From Goniomonas avonlea (taxonomy: Eukaryota > Cryptophyceae > Goniomonadida > Goniomonadaceae): a stretch of DNA of 13,896 bases. Within the stretch, counting starts at the first letter, position 1; every line of letters begins with the position of its first letter. This document shows positions 1-8,636 of the stretch, piece after piece. The notes beneath the pieces were generated by a model. It was not told the DNA's origin and did not search any database. It was given only the letters and a program-made list of their open reading frames with translations. The stretch spans positions 1-13,896 of the forward strand of contig QUTJ01031639.1 of NCBI GenBank assembly GCA_003573635.1, in the 5' to 3' direction. The translations under genes were made by a program, and so were the position numbers.

Positions 1-93
1 CAGACTGCCAGGCTGCCAGACTGACAGACTTCGTACGAATCGCATGTGCAGGTTTGCTGGCATGACAGATGGACTGAGAGAGAGATTGACTGA
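1..93. other. Left-edge non-coding flank, CAGACTG-rich
   Basis: No gene is seen here. The first 30 bases are short imperfect repeats of CAGACTG/CAGGCTG. Related CAGACA-type simple sequence recurs near 311-326 and 13400-13430. It lies just past the modelled end of the minus-strand LARP1-type gene, so it may be part of that gene's 3' untranslated region. No polyadenylation signal was recognised. Confidence 0.5.
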
Positions 94-152
94 CTACCGG
101 CAGACAAGGCGGACGGACATCGCGGACTAGGCAGGGCAACGGACGAACAGCC

Positions 153-194
<42 letters not shown>

Positions 195-2212
195 AGACAG
201 ACAAGGCGTAAAGGGGGAGTGGCGACAGATCCATAGCAATGAAAACTTCGGTCGCCTTGACTGGAGAGCCACACGGAGAGCCACTGACAGACCTTGCTCC
301 CAGGTTGACGCAGACAGACAGACAGACCTTGCCCCCAGGTTGGGAGGGTCCAAGTTGCGGCGAGCGCTTGTCGACCGGCCCGGTCTGCGGAGAACGGCTG
401 TCGGCGGGGCCGAGGCGGGGTGAGCGCTTCGCCGCAGGCCCGGCTGCCTCTCCTTGTCGAAAGTCCTGCGTCACGGGTCACGAGTCAGCCCGACGGCGGC
501 ATTACGATTCGTTGGGTGTGAGCGTCAGCTTGCTGGCCGCGGCGGCACCGGTGTTGTACCAAGGCACGCAAAGCAATAGGTTGCCACGGGCGAGCGAGGC
601 TATTGACGAGCAAACGGTCTTCGCGACAAAGGGCATCGCGCAAGAGTGGTGGAACGCACCGCGACGGTCTTGAAGGGCATGAGGGCAGTCTTGAGGTCCT
701 GGCGCACACGGGGGAGCGGCTCTCTGGACTTGCGGTATCGAAGGAAGGCCCAGAACTTCTCCAGCCCGTACAAACGCCCTGTTAAGTTTCGGTCTGTCGT
801 GCCACAGGCTGTCAACACACACCTTTTGCGTGGTCGAGCATCACGAGATCCTGGAAGTTCTGGAACAACTCTTTCTTGAAGTCGCGCTCCAGGCCATAAC
901 TGTAGAATCGGAACAGGCATTCCGATCCGTAGCTGCAGGAAGTGTTAGAGACGGCGGCAGAAGAGAGGAAGCGATGAGCTCACTATTCGGAGGCCTCAAG
1001 GTCTTCGGTAGCCAAATCTTTGAATTCTTGGTACATGCTTTTGGTGAACTTGTCGCGGAGGAAATACGACCAGAACCGGTACAACGTGTTCATCTTGTCA
1101 CCGCCTCCAGGTCCCAGCGTCTTTCTCTCTGTGGAATAATTCATCAATGATCGGATCATTAAAATATCGTATAATTTACCTTGGCGTGCGCCAGCGCGGA
1201 ATTTATTGTATTTGTGCTGCACAAAGCCGTTCTCAGTGAGCAACTCGTGCGAAGGATGCTGAAAGTAAGGAAAGGACGATGGGCTGGTCCCAAAGCTGGA
1301 ACTCGGAGATGGCTGCTTATCACCACCACTCTCCTTGGTGGAATCAGGTTGAATCACCCAGCCCACAGCTCCGACGCGTGACTCGAACGAGGCCGATGAA
1401 GGACTCAGTCGACCTGCCCCTCGCGCTTCGAAAGAGGCTCGCGCCTCAAAGGAAGCAGCAGATGGACTCAGTCTGCCAAGGCTGCCACTCCCAGACTCTG
1501 AAGGGCGTCGATCGGGCCTGAACGAAGGTGAGCCATCGTCACACACTGCAGAAACAATACCGGGGAGGAATGGGGTAAAATCGACGATCTTTAGAATCTC
1601 CCTGCTGCTTGCTGGGAATCACATTGATGGTCTTCGAAGACAGCCCCTTCTGCCTGGTGATGGGGGAAGAGTCGCTGAAACTGCCTTTGGCACTCCCCAG
1701 GCTCCCACAAGCATCTCGTGTCGCCAAAGTCAGACTGTTTGGGGACGAGCTGATGGCACCAGGACGCTTTCCACTCAGAACATCCTGCAGCGACGTGGGT
1801 CAACTTCTACGCAATTTTAAACAGAAGGCACCTTTTCGTAGTAATACAGAGCGAGATTGATCTCGTCCGACACATCGGCTGTTTGCTGTCGACGGCAAGA
1901 ATACGCAGGAATGCCACGACCTTTTTCTTTGCTGGCACGCTGTGACACAATGATGAGGTTTTGCTCAAATTCTTCTGAGTCATCATCGCTTTCTTCAGGA
2001 AAACCATCTGGCGGCCCAGGAACTGGATCCATCTCCAGCTCTTCGTCGAGTTGGAACATGTCTTGTTCCACTTGGTGGACCTTGGGAGCAGGCTCTGGAG
2101 TGAGGGGCAATGGGGTCGAAAGTGGGGTCAAATCATCAAGACAGTCGTCCCTGGACATGCTTCTGCTTCGGCGTCTCTGCACAGGTTGCCACTCATCGTC
2201 TTCAGCGGACAT
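94..2212 (-). CDS. LARP1: LARP1-type DM15-region RNA-binding protein, eight exons
   Basis: Modelled exons on the minus strand, 5' to 3': 2212-1832, 1784-1561, 1517-1180, 1128-984, 932-823, 778-660, 465-328 and 126-94, giving 495 aa. All introns are GT-AG: 47, 43, 51, 51, 44, 194 and 201 nt. In metazoans LARP1 binds the m7G cap and 5'TOP sequence of ribosomal-protein mRNAs through its DM15 region, downstream of TOR. Residues 1-127 hold an RRRSRS basic patch, then an acidic linker with LDEELE and a segment ending ALYYYEK, both as in LARP1 linkers. The DM15 block is about 286-440: [39 protein letters not shown] and [13 protein letters not shown]. The Arg and Tyr residues I recall as cap contacts in human LARP1 are present. 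The Met at 2212 is the only Met between an upstream in-frame stop (about 2355) and the acidic linker. The La motif expected upstream is not seen. The last two exons are the least certain: reading through instead of splicing at 328 ends at the TAG at 127-129 (551 aa). Confidence 0.85.
155..193. repeat. (GA)n microsatellite; (CT)n on the minus strand
   Basis: An uninterrupted GA dinucleotide run of about 39 bases. On the minus strand it is a (CT)n tract lying about 26 nt before a TAG acceptor at 127-129. It could therefore act as the polypyrimidine tract of the last LARP1-type intron. If it were translated instead, it would encode a run of Ser-Leu. Confidence 0.9.
286..342. repeat. 22-bp direct repeat with a CAGA spacer
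   Basis: GACAGACCTTGCTCCCAGGT starts at 286 and a near-identical copy starts at 321. Each is 22 bp, they are 35 bp apart, and CAGA-type sequence separates them. On the minus strand each copy carries a GCAAG|GTCTGT candidate splice donor at the end of the LARP1-type coding region. Confidence 0.8.
359..448. repeat. Three imperfect 30-bp tandem repeats in LARP1 exon 7
   Basis: Units are 359-388, 389-418 and 419-448. On the minus strand they encode a ten-residue Pro/Ser-rich repeat, such as [10 protein letters not shown] and KRSPQLGPS. This looks like a disordered tail with Ser-Pro sites after the DM15 domain. The period is a multiple of three, so copy changes would keep the frame. Confidence 0.75.
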
Positions 2213-2368
2213 GGCCGACGCGAGCGACGGTCTGTTTGAACGGGCAAGCCCCAGCTCTCCCTTTCGAATAGATATGGGCAGCGTCGAGTGCCCTACAACC
2301 CTATCTAAACCTATCTGGAGTCGGAACTGACTCGGAAGGCATCACGGTCCACGCCCAACTCGCCCCAA
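2213..2368. promoter_or_regulatory. Divergent promoter between LARP1-type gene and Ser/Pro-rich gene
   Basis: A 156-bp gap separates two outward-facing start codons and should hold both 5' untranslated regions and promoters. No TATA box is obvious. A short direct repeat (CCTATCT twice, about 2290-2320) and a GTTTGAA are present. A GTTTGAA also occurs in the next divergent gap near 4949, but it is too short to be called a motif. Confidence 0.5.
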
Positions 2369-3286
2369 ATGCCAGGGCAAATGGCTGGTTTCACCGACCG
2401 ACCCACTTATTCTGGTGGATCCTTGCACCGTATATCATATGCAACGGAGCAGATCCACGTTGTGCGCCCCCCTGGCTTCAGCTCGGCCACCCCACACCCA
2501 TCACGTGAGCCACACCAGAATGAATCCCGGGGGGACCTGTACTCCACTTTCAAGCTCTCTCCAACTCCCAGCCTCTATGGATCTCGCCCCAGGCTGAGTG
2601 ATGACCCACTTGCCTCCTTGCAAGAGCGTGAAAGTGGCAGGCGGTTCTCCAGTTTGGCGTTGAGCCAACCGCACTCCCCGTTACGGTCTCACACCCGCTC
2701 CTCTACATTCAGTGTTTCTGAAGCCGTGTCGTCACCTGTTTCCACAAGCTACAATCGGCCGACCTATTCTCCCGGACTGAAGAATCGGCATTCAGTTTTT
2801 ATGTTTGAACGACCCCTTTTGAGCTCAGCTTTTGAAATGCCCCGACGATTTGGGACGGTGAGCGATCAGGACCAAGGGGCGCCAGCCAACTCCGAGACAA
2901 AGAAGGAGGGGTTGGCTGAATCCAGAAGCGAGATCGTCATCGGAGCCAGTGTGGACCCTACTCTTCCAACATATGAACGCGTGACGATGAGCTCAACCTT
3001 CACTCCAGGAGAACGTTTAATTGTGCTACAAAATGATTCCTGGGTTCAGGGCCGGTGCGCAACTCCATCACTGATGAAAAACGTTTGAATCTTCTTTCAG
3101 GGTGTTAAGCTTCGAGCCATCGGCTGCCTTGCCGCTGACGGTGCAGTACGGGCAGGATGGTCGCTGGACCAAATATTCAAGGCTCCAGGTACAATCCTCA
3201 GGTTCGATATTTTTGACCCTAACGCGGTGCTATAGTTTCCAGAGTATGTCCGAATGCCCAACCCCAAGAATGCGGGATGGATCTAG
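2369..3286 (+). CDS. Ser/Thr/Pro-rich protein with possible SH3/Tudor-like C-terminus, three exons
   Basis: Exons 2369-3054, 3101-3188 and 3236-3286 (274 aa). Introns of 46 and 47 nt are GT-AG and in phase. The family is not recognised. Residues 1 to about 210 are low-complexity Ser/Thr/Pro/Arg sequence with many SP and TP pairs, probably disordered and phosphorylated. From about 213 the text changes: PGERLIVLQNDSWVQG, then RVLSFEP, VQYGQDGRWTKYSRLQ and FPEYVRMPNP. The spacing of Gly, Trp and hydrophobic residues resembles a small beta-barrel of SH3/Tudor/Agenet type. That is an inference from pattern and no binding partner can be named. Two candidate starts are close together (2369 and the Met four codons on). 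An in-frame stop lies upstream at about 2306. It shares a promoter gap with the LARP1-type gene. Confidence 0.65.
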
Positions 3287-3640
3287 GCCAGAAGGTGGAC
3301 TCGGCCGGATTTGGCTAGGTTTGAGCACTCGCACAACTGTTTGCCACGATCATTCTCGCACAACACTTAAATGTATTCGTATGAATATAAAATAATCTGT
3401 TCACCGGCATCCGGTGTTGAAAGGCCACTATGCACGTGCCACTGAATAGTCGTCCGGTCATCCAAAATCGTCTGGGATCGCGTTATTGACTCGATTACTG
3501 GACGAACCAGGCTTCAGCCTCGGTCACTGCACGAATCAGGCTTCAGACTCGGTTACTGCACGAATCAGGCTTCCCCGCTCCCTGGAGCCCGGAACACGCC
3601 ACCACTGGATTTTACACTCCCTGTTTGTGGTGAGGAGCGG
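3287..3640. other. Tail-to-tail intergenic region
   Basis: This gap separates two converging genes and no coding exon is seen. An AT-rich stretch at about 3380-3395 (ATATAAAATAAT) may hold the polyadenylation signal of the plus-strand gene. The right half carries a 29-bp tandem repeat listed separately. Confidence 0.5.
3496..3573. repeat. 29-bp tandem repeat, about 2.7 copies
   Basis: Units start at 3496, 3525 and 3554. The core is ACTGCACGAATCAGGCTTC, with a CGGT junction. The third copy stops after about 20 bases. It lies just downstream of the MIS12 stop codon, probably in its 3' untranslated or flanking DNA. Confidence 0.8.
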
Positions 3641-4881
3641 TCACAGATGCAGACAGTGCTCACACACCTGAAGAAGGGAACACACTGCACCAATATTATT
3701 CGTGGTCGCGGAGCCCAGCGCAGTGCGTGCTCTCCGATACTCGACACCCAATCGTGCCTCTGCGGCAAATGGCTCAAACAAGGCGAGAGCAAGAGAGAGA
3801 GGAGCGAGGAGACGAGCACAGGCAAGATGCGGAGGAGAGAGCAAGAGAGAGAGAGGAGGGAGAGGGGCTGGGGGTTGAAAAAGGAGCGAGGAGACGAGCA
3901 CAGGCAAGATGTGGAGGAGAGAGCAAGAGAGAGAGGAGGGAGAGGGACAACACACAAGCAAGATGCGGAGAGCGAAAGGAGGAAAATAACGAACCTGGAT
4001 CTGTGTGGTTCTCTTTGTCTTGAAGTGCAATACTCAGGCGTTTAAACTCCTGAATTTGCTTCGAGGCTTGTTGTGACTGTGACTGGAGAGCAGCCATAGA
4101 CTCTGGCATCGAAGAAACTGAACAAGACTTAGCGATTGAAAAGAAGAAGAAAACTGCCGTACCGCCGTGAGCGCGCAAAGCCTCATCTATCTCATTGAAC
4201 TGTTCGCGATACTGTTGAATTTGTGCGATCTGGGCATCCAAGTCTCGGGCTTCCCGCTTCATTTCCTCACGGAAATATTGTGCCTAGACCAGCCGTCAGC
4301 CAATAATACTGGCTAAACAAGGAGGACACACCGCTAATAGTTTTCTGTTCAAATCCTGCAGCTCCACCTCTGCATCAACGGCTTCCTCCGCAGTGTGTTG
4401 GCAGGGTGCCTGTGGAGAGCGTCAGAATGGCCGTCCAGAAAAGAGCAATGGTCAAACCGAGACCGACGGAAGAAGATCCAAATTGTCTGGAACCTTGAAG
4501 ACGTTTCGAAGAACATAAAGCTCAAATTTATCAAGGTTCTTGTCCAGTGCCGCCTTAAATTGGCCGTAGCTCTCATCGCAGCCCTGTGGTGTGTTGAACA
4601 AAGCTTTTGATTGGGGAAATCCGCACCTTGGAAACAAGCTGACGGCTTCCTCTGATTTTCTGAATCTGTCTGTCTTGAGCTAGGACGTTCTCGATGTCAT
4701 CGATGCAATCTGCTGCATAATCGACGGCGCAGTTTGCCACATCGTCGATGAACCGGGCGGGATGAAACCCAAAAAACTCTTCCTCTCGGCGTAAATCGAG
4801 ACCACCACCCAAACTGTGACTAGCTGCCGATCCGGCCACGTTCGAAGACAAGGAAGCCGAGCCTGAAGCGCATCCAGCCAT
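3641..4881 (-). CDS. MIS12: Kinetochore protein MIS12, six exons
   Basis: Exons on the minus strand: 4881-4627, 4583-4464, 4409-4332, 4283-4163, 4117-3995 and 3759-3641, giving 271 aa against about 205 in human. Introns are 43, 54, 48, 45 and 235 nt, all GT-AG. MIS12 is a core subunit of the four-protein Mis12 complex, which joins centromeric chromatin (CENP-C side) to KNL1 and the Ndc80 complex. The N-terminal head is clear: EEFFGFHPARFIDDVANC at residues 33-51, then a helix ending DDIENVLAQDRQIQKIR. Exon 2 has the family signature NLDKFELYVLRNVFKVP (about 101-117). Exons 3-5 form a charged coiled coil (about 130-235; EVELQDLNRKLL, REEMKREARDLDAQIAQIQQ). The last exon, beyond the repeat-filled 235-nt intron, is weakest. 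If that intron is wrong, only about the last 40 residues change. The start is the first Met; only short Ser/Gly/Ala-rich sequence precedes the head domain. Confidence 0.87.
3801..3985. repeat. 82-bp tandem repeat inside the last MIS12 intron
   Basis: Two nearly identical units start at 3801 and 3883 (GGAGCGAGGAGACGAGCACA). A third, degenerate partial copy is at about 3955-3985 (CAAGCAAGATGCGGAGA). The plus strand is almost pure purine with GAGA runs, so the spliced (minus) strand is a long polypyrimidine stretch. The whole array lies in the 3760-3994 intron. Confidence 0.85.
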
Positions 4882-5141
4882 GTTTCCTAGCGTGTCCCCC
4901 CGGCCCTGCGAAATGTCCGCGAACCAGCTGTTTCAAACAGGCGTGTTTGAAGCCCACTCGGAAAAAAGACGATCACTGAACAGTTCGCAGCTCATTAATC
5001 GTAAACGTAAAACGAAACAACGGTTAGGTAAGTTCAGTATCGATCGATCTCAGATTGTTCCGGTCACACGATGTGACTGTGTGTACAAAAAAAAATTGTG
5101 GAAGGGTCCGAAGTCTCCGAAGGAAAGTCGGAACACTTGTG
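4882..5141. promoter_or_regulatory. Divergent promoter between MIS12 and the SURNod19-like gene
   Basis: A 260-bp gap between outward-facing start codons. It holds an A9 run (about 5087-5095), a GATCGATCGAT-like patch at about 5040 and no TATA box that I can recognise. A plus-strand open frame runs in from 5055, but the hydrophobic signal peptide starts only at the Met at 5142, so I take that as the start. Confidence 0.5.
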
Positions 5142-6923
5142 ATGCACCTCGCGACGTTGTTTCTGTTCGTTCTTGGCACCGCTGCGCTGCCCGCCGTCCC
5201 TGTGAGCCTAGATGGGAGCCAAGAGATGACCACCAAAACCTTCCTCAGCCCTGCTGTCAACCTGAAGTCAGGACAGATTGCCAACACTCCGCTGCAAACG
5301 TTCGGCCCGCTCGAATGGGTTCCTGGCCCCGTCGCGATGAAGCTGTTCAAGGCTCAAGTGGTCGACGACTCTGGCGCCGCGGTGCCTCTGAGCGAAGTCT
5401 ATGTCCATCACTGGCTCATTTATGACTCCACGGGTGGTGCCAACCTCGGCGAGTGCGCGCCGCTCCCAGAGACGTTCGGGATTGGTGCCGAAGGCCGCAA
5501 CACTTGGTACGAGTTTCCTGGTGCATATGCTGTTACCACAACTGGGAAGGAGAAATGGACTGCCAACCTTCATTTCATTCGGACCACCAACGTCGTCGAT
5601 GTTCAAAGCTGCATTGAGTGCATCTGTCCTGATTCTCAGCCTCCCCTCAACCCTCATGGCAATGTGGGCTGCTGTCCCGATCAGTCGCAGTGTTTTGGAA
5701 TGGAGAACTCTACCCTGGCGGACGCCAAGAACTACTATCTTCAGTACACAATTGGCTATGTTCCCATCACGGAAGACATCATCCCTCTGAGTGTTTTGAC
5801 TTTCGACGTGACCGCTTCAGCAACTTATGACTGCCACGTGAGCTACGGTGAGACCTCTTCCTCTCTTAGCATTGTGCTTGTGACCCTGACTCGGTTTTGA
5901 TTTTTTCCAGATATTCCGGAACTTGCCGACAATGAGATCCACAACCTCACGACGTTTGCGACTGTGCCAATGGACTACGAGGCCGTCGTGCTCGAGGTGC
6001 ATCAGCACATTGGTGGCGTCAACTTTACGGTCGATCACTATCGTGGGGGAGTGCGTCTTGGGCAAATGTGCTCGCAAGCTCCCATCTATGGGAGCGGTGG
6101 GGTCGACACTCCTGGGAACGAAACTGGTTATCTGGTTCAAATTCCTGAGTGCATTTACGACAAACCTTTCCAGCTCAAAGCTGGCGACCAACTCCGGCTG
6201 GAGTCCATCTACAGCAACCGCCATCTTCCCGGTGGGCATGGATGGCACGCCGGCGTTATGGGACTGGTGTTTTTGTTCGGTGTGCCTCACCAAAACCACA
6301 CCATGATGTGCGAGCAGAAGTTCTTCTCGCTCTGCGGCCCTCCTCCTTACATCTCTCAGTTCGATTGCGATCAGTGTCGGACCGATACTTTTGTCGTCAA
6401 CTACATGGCGTCCTTCGGCTGTAACGTCAGCGACCTGGAGCCTGAATGCAAGCGCATCGCCCCGCCAGGCACTATTCCCACTCCGGAGGGCGTGGCCAAC
6501 ATGACGCTGAACTACCTCCACACGGGCGGCAGCTCCTATTCCCTTAATCTCACCGGACCCAGCGATCGTTGGTTTGGGATTGCCTTCAACCGTGACAACA
6601 ACATCATGGACGGGGCAATGGCGTGGATTGCTTCTGCGGGGAGCAGTGGCACTCAAATCTTCCAACGCCGCACTCTGGGCAACCACAACGAGGGCAACGT
6701 GACCTACCCAAGCTACCCCTGCGATGTGCAAACGTCCGGCGGTTTCGCGTCTGTGCTGTTTACAGCGGATCTCGACCTTACTGGCTCGCACAACTGTGTC
6801 CTGTTCGCTCACGCTGACAGCCCCGACTGGACCTTGGGCTACCATGGCTCCTCGCGCGGTATGACCTGCCTCAAGCCTGGAGGCGTTCCGGGCAAGAGCC
6901 ACTTCCTCCTGCCTCCGCACTAG
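5142..6923 (+). CDS. Secreted SURNod19-like protein with PHM-like copper-ligand pattern and C-terminal DOMON-like domain
   Basis: Exons 5142-5847 and 5911-6923 (572 aa), with one 63-nt intron ending in TTTTTTCCAG. Residues 1-17 form a signal peptide (HLATLFLFVLGTAAL), and many NxS/T sites follow, so it is probably secreted and glycosylated. Residues about 35-370 resemble the plant SURNod19 (stress up-regulated Nod19) family: EVYVHHWLIYDSTGG (85-99), NLHFIRT, and a Cys-rich loop (CIECIC, then GCCPDQSQC) at about 157-184. The same stretch lines up with peptidylglycine and dopamine monooxygenases: His89-His90 and His144 as a CuH site, and His266-x-His268 (EVHQHIGG) with Met352 (GWHAGVMG) as a CuM site. 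Residues about 430-555 look like a DOMON domain (RWFGIAFNRDNNIMDGAMAW), a heme- or sugar-binding redox fold. The substrate is unknown. Family membership is fairly firm; copper chemistry is inference. Confidence 0.85.
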
Positions 6924-7018
6924 ATGCATCCCTTGGTCACTCCGATGCGTCTATCCGGGCGATTCAAGCCAATGCAAATTGGACTGACAACACTTCTAAA
7001 AGACCATGATCTGAGATG

Positions 7019-7252
7019 TCAGGATCCTCCTGGTAATTGAATTAATGTATATGTTTCTCGTTGTGCACGCTTTCGCGTCGAGGATTTCTCGAGACTTGTC
7101 TCGATAGGAGTTACTTGCGAGCACATAGGGGCTGGCGCTTGATTCTCATTCAGGATTTTCTGCAGTGCATTGAACACCTTTCGATAATGTAAGACGCAGC
7201 GGCCAAGCCTGTGTTCATCGTTGACGCCGAAACTCGCAACAAGCTCATACAT
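7019..7252 (-). CDS. Possible small ORF, 77 aa, unrecognised
   Basis: An ATG-to-TGA frame with no recognisable domain. It starts MYELVASFGVNDEHRLG, has a mixed helix-like middle (YRKVFNALQKILNENQ) and ends Ser/Thr/Arg-rich. It could be a small gene, an exon of an unseen gene or chance. In its favour is an ordinary amino-acid mix. Against it are the overlap with probable 3' untranslated sequence of the P450 gene and the lack of any family match. Confidence 0.15.
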   Translation of the reverse strand: MYELVASFGVNDEHRLGRCVLHYRKVFNALQKILNENQAPAPMCSQVTPIETSLEKSSTRKRAQRETYTLIQLPGGS

Positions 7253-7588
7253 CAAGCAGTGTGTCTACATGCGTGGGTGTTGCCAGGAGCGCCCCAAACA
7301 CGCAAGAAGTCAGCACAAGTCACGCCGACGCTTTATTCGAAAGCGCATGTACCGTCGGCCAGCTCGGCCACACACTCTACCAGTGATCCAGATAAAGTTC
7401 AGCTCAGCTTACACCAGAATAAAGGTCTGGTCTAACATAAAAGACGCAGCTTGCAGTGTCATCTCAAGGCGTCAGGGCGGTCAATTGATCGGCGACGCTC
7501 TCACATTGTTGGTTCGTACAGCGTATAAACTCATCTGTTGCGGCACCCCACACAGTCGAGGTCCCATTCGCCCCGGTGAGTCCACCAG

Positions 7589-7636
7589 TGCGCGTGCGCG
7601 TGCGCGTGCTGTGCGTGTGCGTGCGTGCGAGTGCGT
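7589..7636. repeat. Alternating GC/GT purine-pyrimidine tract
   Basis: A run of GCGCGT/GCGTGT units just downstream of the P450 stop codon. Alternating purine-pyrimidine sequence of this kind can adopt the Z-form in vitro. No function can be claimed. Confidence 0.7.
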
Positions 7637-7677
7637 CGACACCTAGACTGAAGCGGCCCCGGTCACCGGCAACGCAC

Positions 7678-8605
7678 TCACACCCGCCGCGGCGTCGCGT
7701 ACAGCCACATGCCGTCCCTGGGCCCCATGGTGCCTTTGTTGGACCCAAGGAAGCCATCGCCACGCTCCTGTGCCCGGGGGAGGGCAGAGAGAGTGGGCTC
7801 GGCCACAGTGAAGGTGTAGGAGCGGAAGAGGTGCGTGAGGATTACTCGCGCCTCCATTTGCGCAAAGTTCTGGTGACGAGGGTGAGACAACAGGGGGGGA
7901 CAGGGGGAAGGGTGTGTGTGTGTCGGAGTGACAGTGAGGGTGTGCGTGAGCAAGAGAGCGAGCGAGGAGGAAAGGAGAGGAAGGATGGGGACCTGCCAGA
8001 AACACAACGAGGAGGGAGCCGAGGACCGTGGTAGAACGTACAAACTCATGCAGCAAACAGAGTGAAATGCGAGTGCGAACGGGGAGCGAACGGGAGTGCC
8101 AACGAGGGGAGTGGGAAAGACAGTGAAACATCGACCGCACCTTGCCGATACAATCACGGGGTTTAAACGTGAAAGGACAGAATCGGTAGCTCTGAGGGTT
8201 CTGTCCGCTAAAGTCACAGCCGTCCCACTCTTCCTCGGGCAGCCACTGCCGCTTCGGATTGAACTCGTTGACGTCGTCTCCCCAAAGGAGCGGGTTGTGG
8301 TGCAAGAGCCAGTTGGGGATCTGTACTTGTGTGCCCGCGGGCACTCGCACATCCCGGCCATGTTCGTCCTGTTAGCAAGGTCAAATATCTGTCTCGTGGC
8401 CAGAGAGTCGAGGGAGGGAGAGGAGGGGGGGGGGGTGACGCAACGAGCGATAGAGCGGGGCAGGGGAGAGGCCCGTGTGAGAGAGAGAGTGTGTACAGCA
8501 CACGTTGCACGTTGTGCATTGGAGGTCGCAGCACGGCACCCGCTTCAATGCACTCTCTCCTCTCCATCGTAGCTTGCTTACCCTATGCTGTCGGTCACAC
8601 ACACA

Positions 8606-8636
<31 letters not shown>

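Larger units (their letters stand above)
6924..7677. other. Tail-to-tail intergenic region with possible polyadenylation signals
   Basis: This 754-bp gap separates the converging SURNod19-like and P450 genes. AATAAA at 7418-7423 on the plus strand and its complement at 7332-7337 for the minus strand are possible poly(A) signals. If both are used, the two 3' untranslated regions overlap by roughly 90 bases or more. One small minus-strand open frame is listed separately. Otherwise I see no gene. Confidence 0.45.

Noticed and set aside
600-659. TAG at 600-602 as the LARP1 stop codon
   Set aside because: Reading on past 660 gives a tail unlike any LARP1. Splicing from 660 to 465 restores the DFR that follows DM15 in LARP1. 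It remains possible as an intron-retained form.
239-673. Plus-strand open frame with GERLS repeats
   Set aside because: It is antisense to the LARP1-type exons 6-7. The repeat reading is the complement of the Ser-Pro repeat, and the minus strand keeps the DFR motif of the family.
1546-1560. A 15-nt intron (GTATTGTTTCTGCAG) in the LARP1-type gene
   Set aside because: It is too short for this gene's other introns. The next acceptor gives a 43-nt intron and joins the exons in the correct frame.
3496-3573. CRISPR-like direct repeats
   Set aside because: The units are contiguous without unique spacers and lie in an intron-rich eukaryotic region; they are an ordinary minisatellite.
5817-6929. 370-codon open frame on the minus strand
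   Set aside because: It lies antisense to the SURNod19-like exon 2, which has a clear protein family. The antisense reading has no domain and follows from the G/C-rich third positions of the real gene.
7221-7646. Plus-strand 141-codon open frame in the intergenic gap
   Set aside because: It is basic, Cys- and Arg-scattered sequence that ends in translated GC/GT repeats, with no family match and no splice support.
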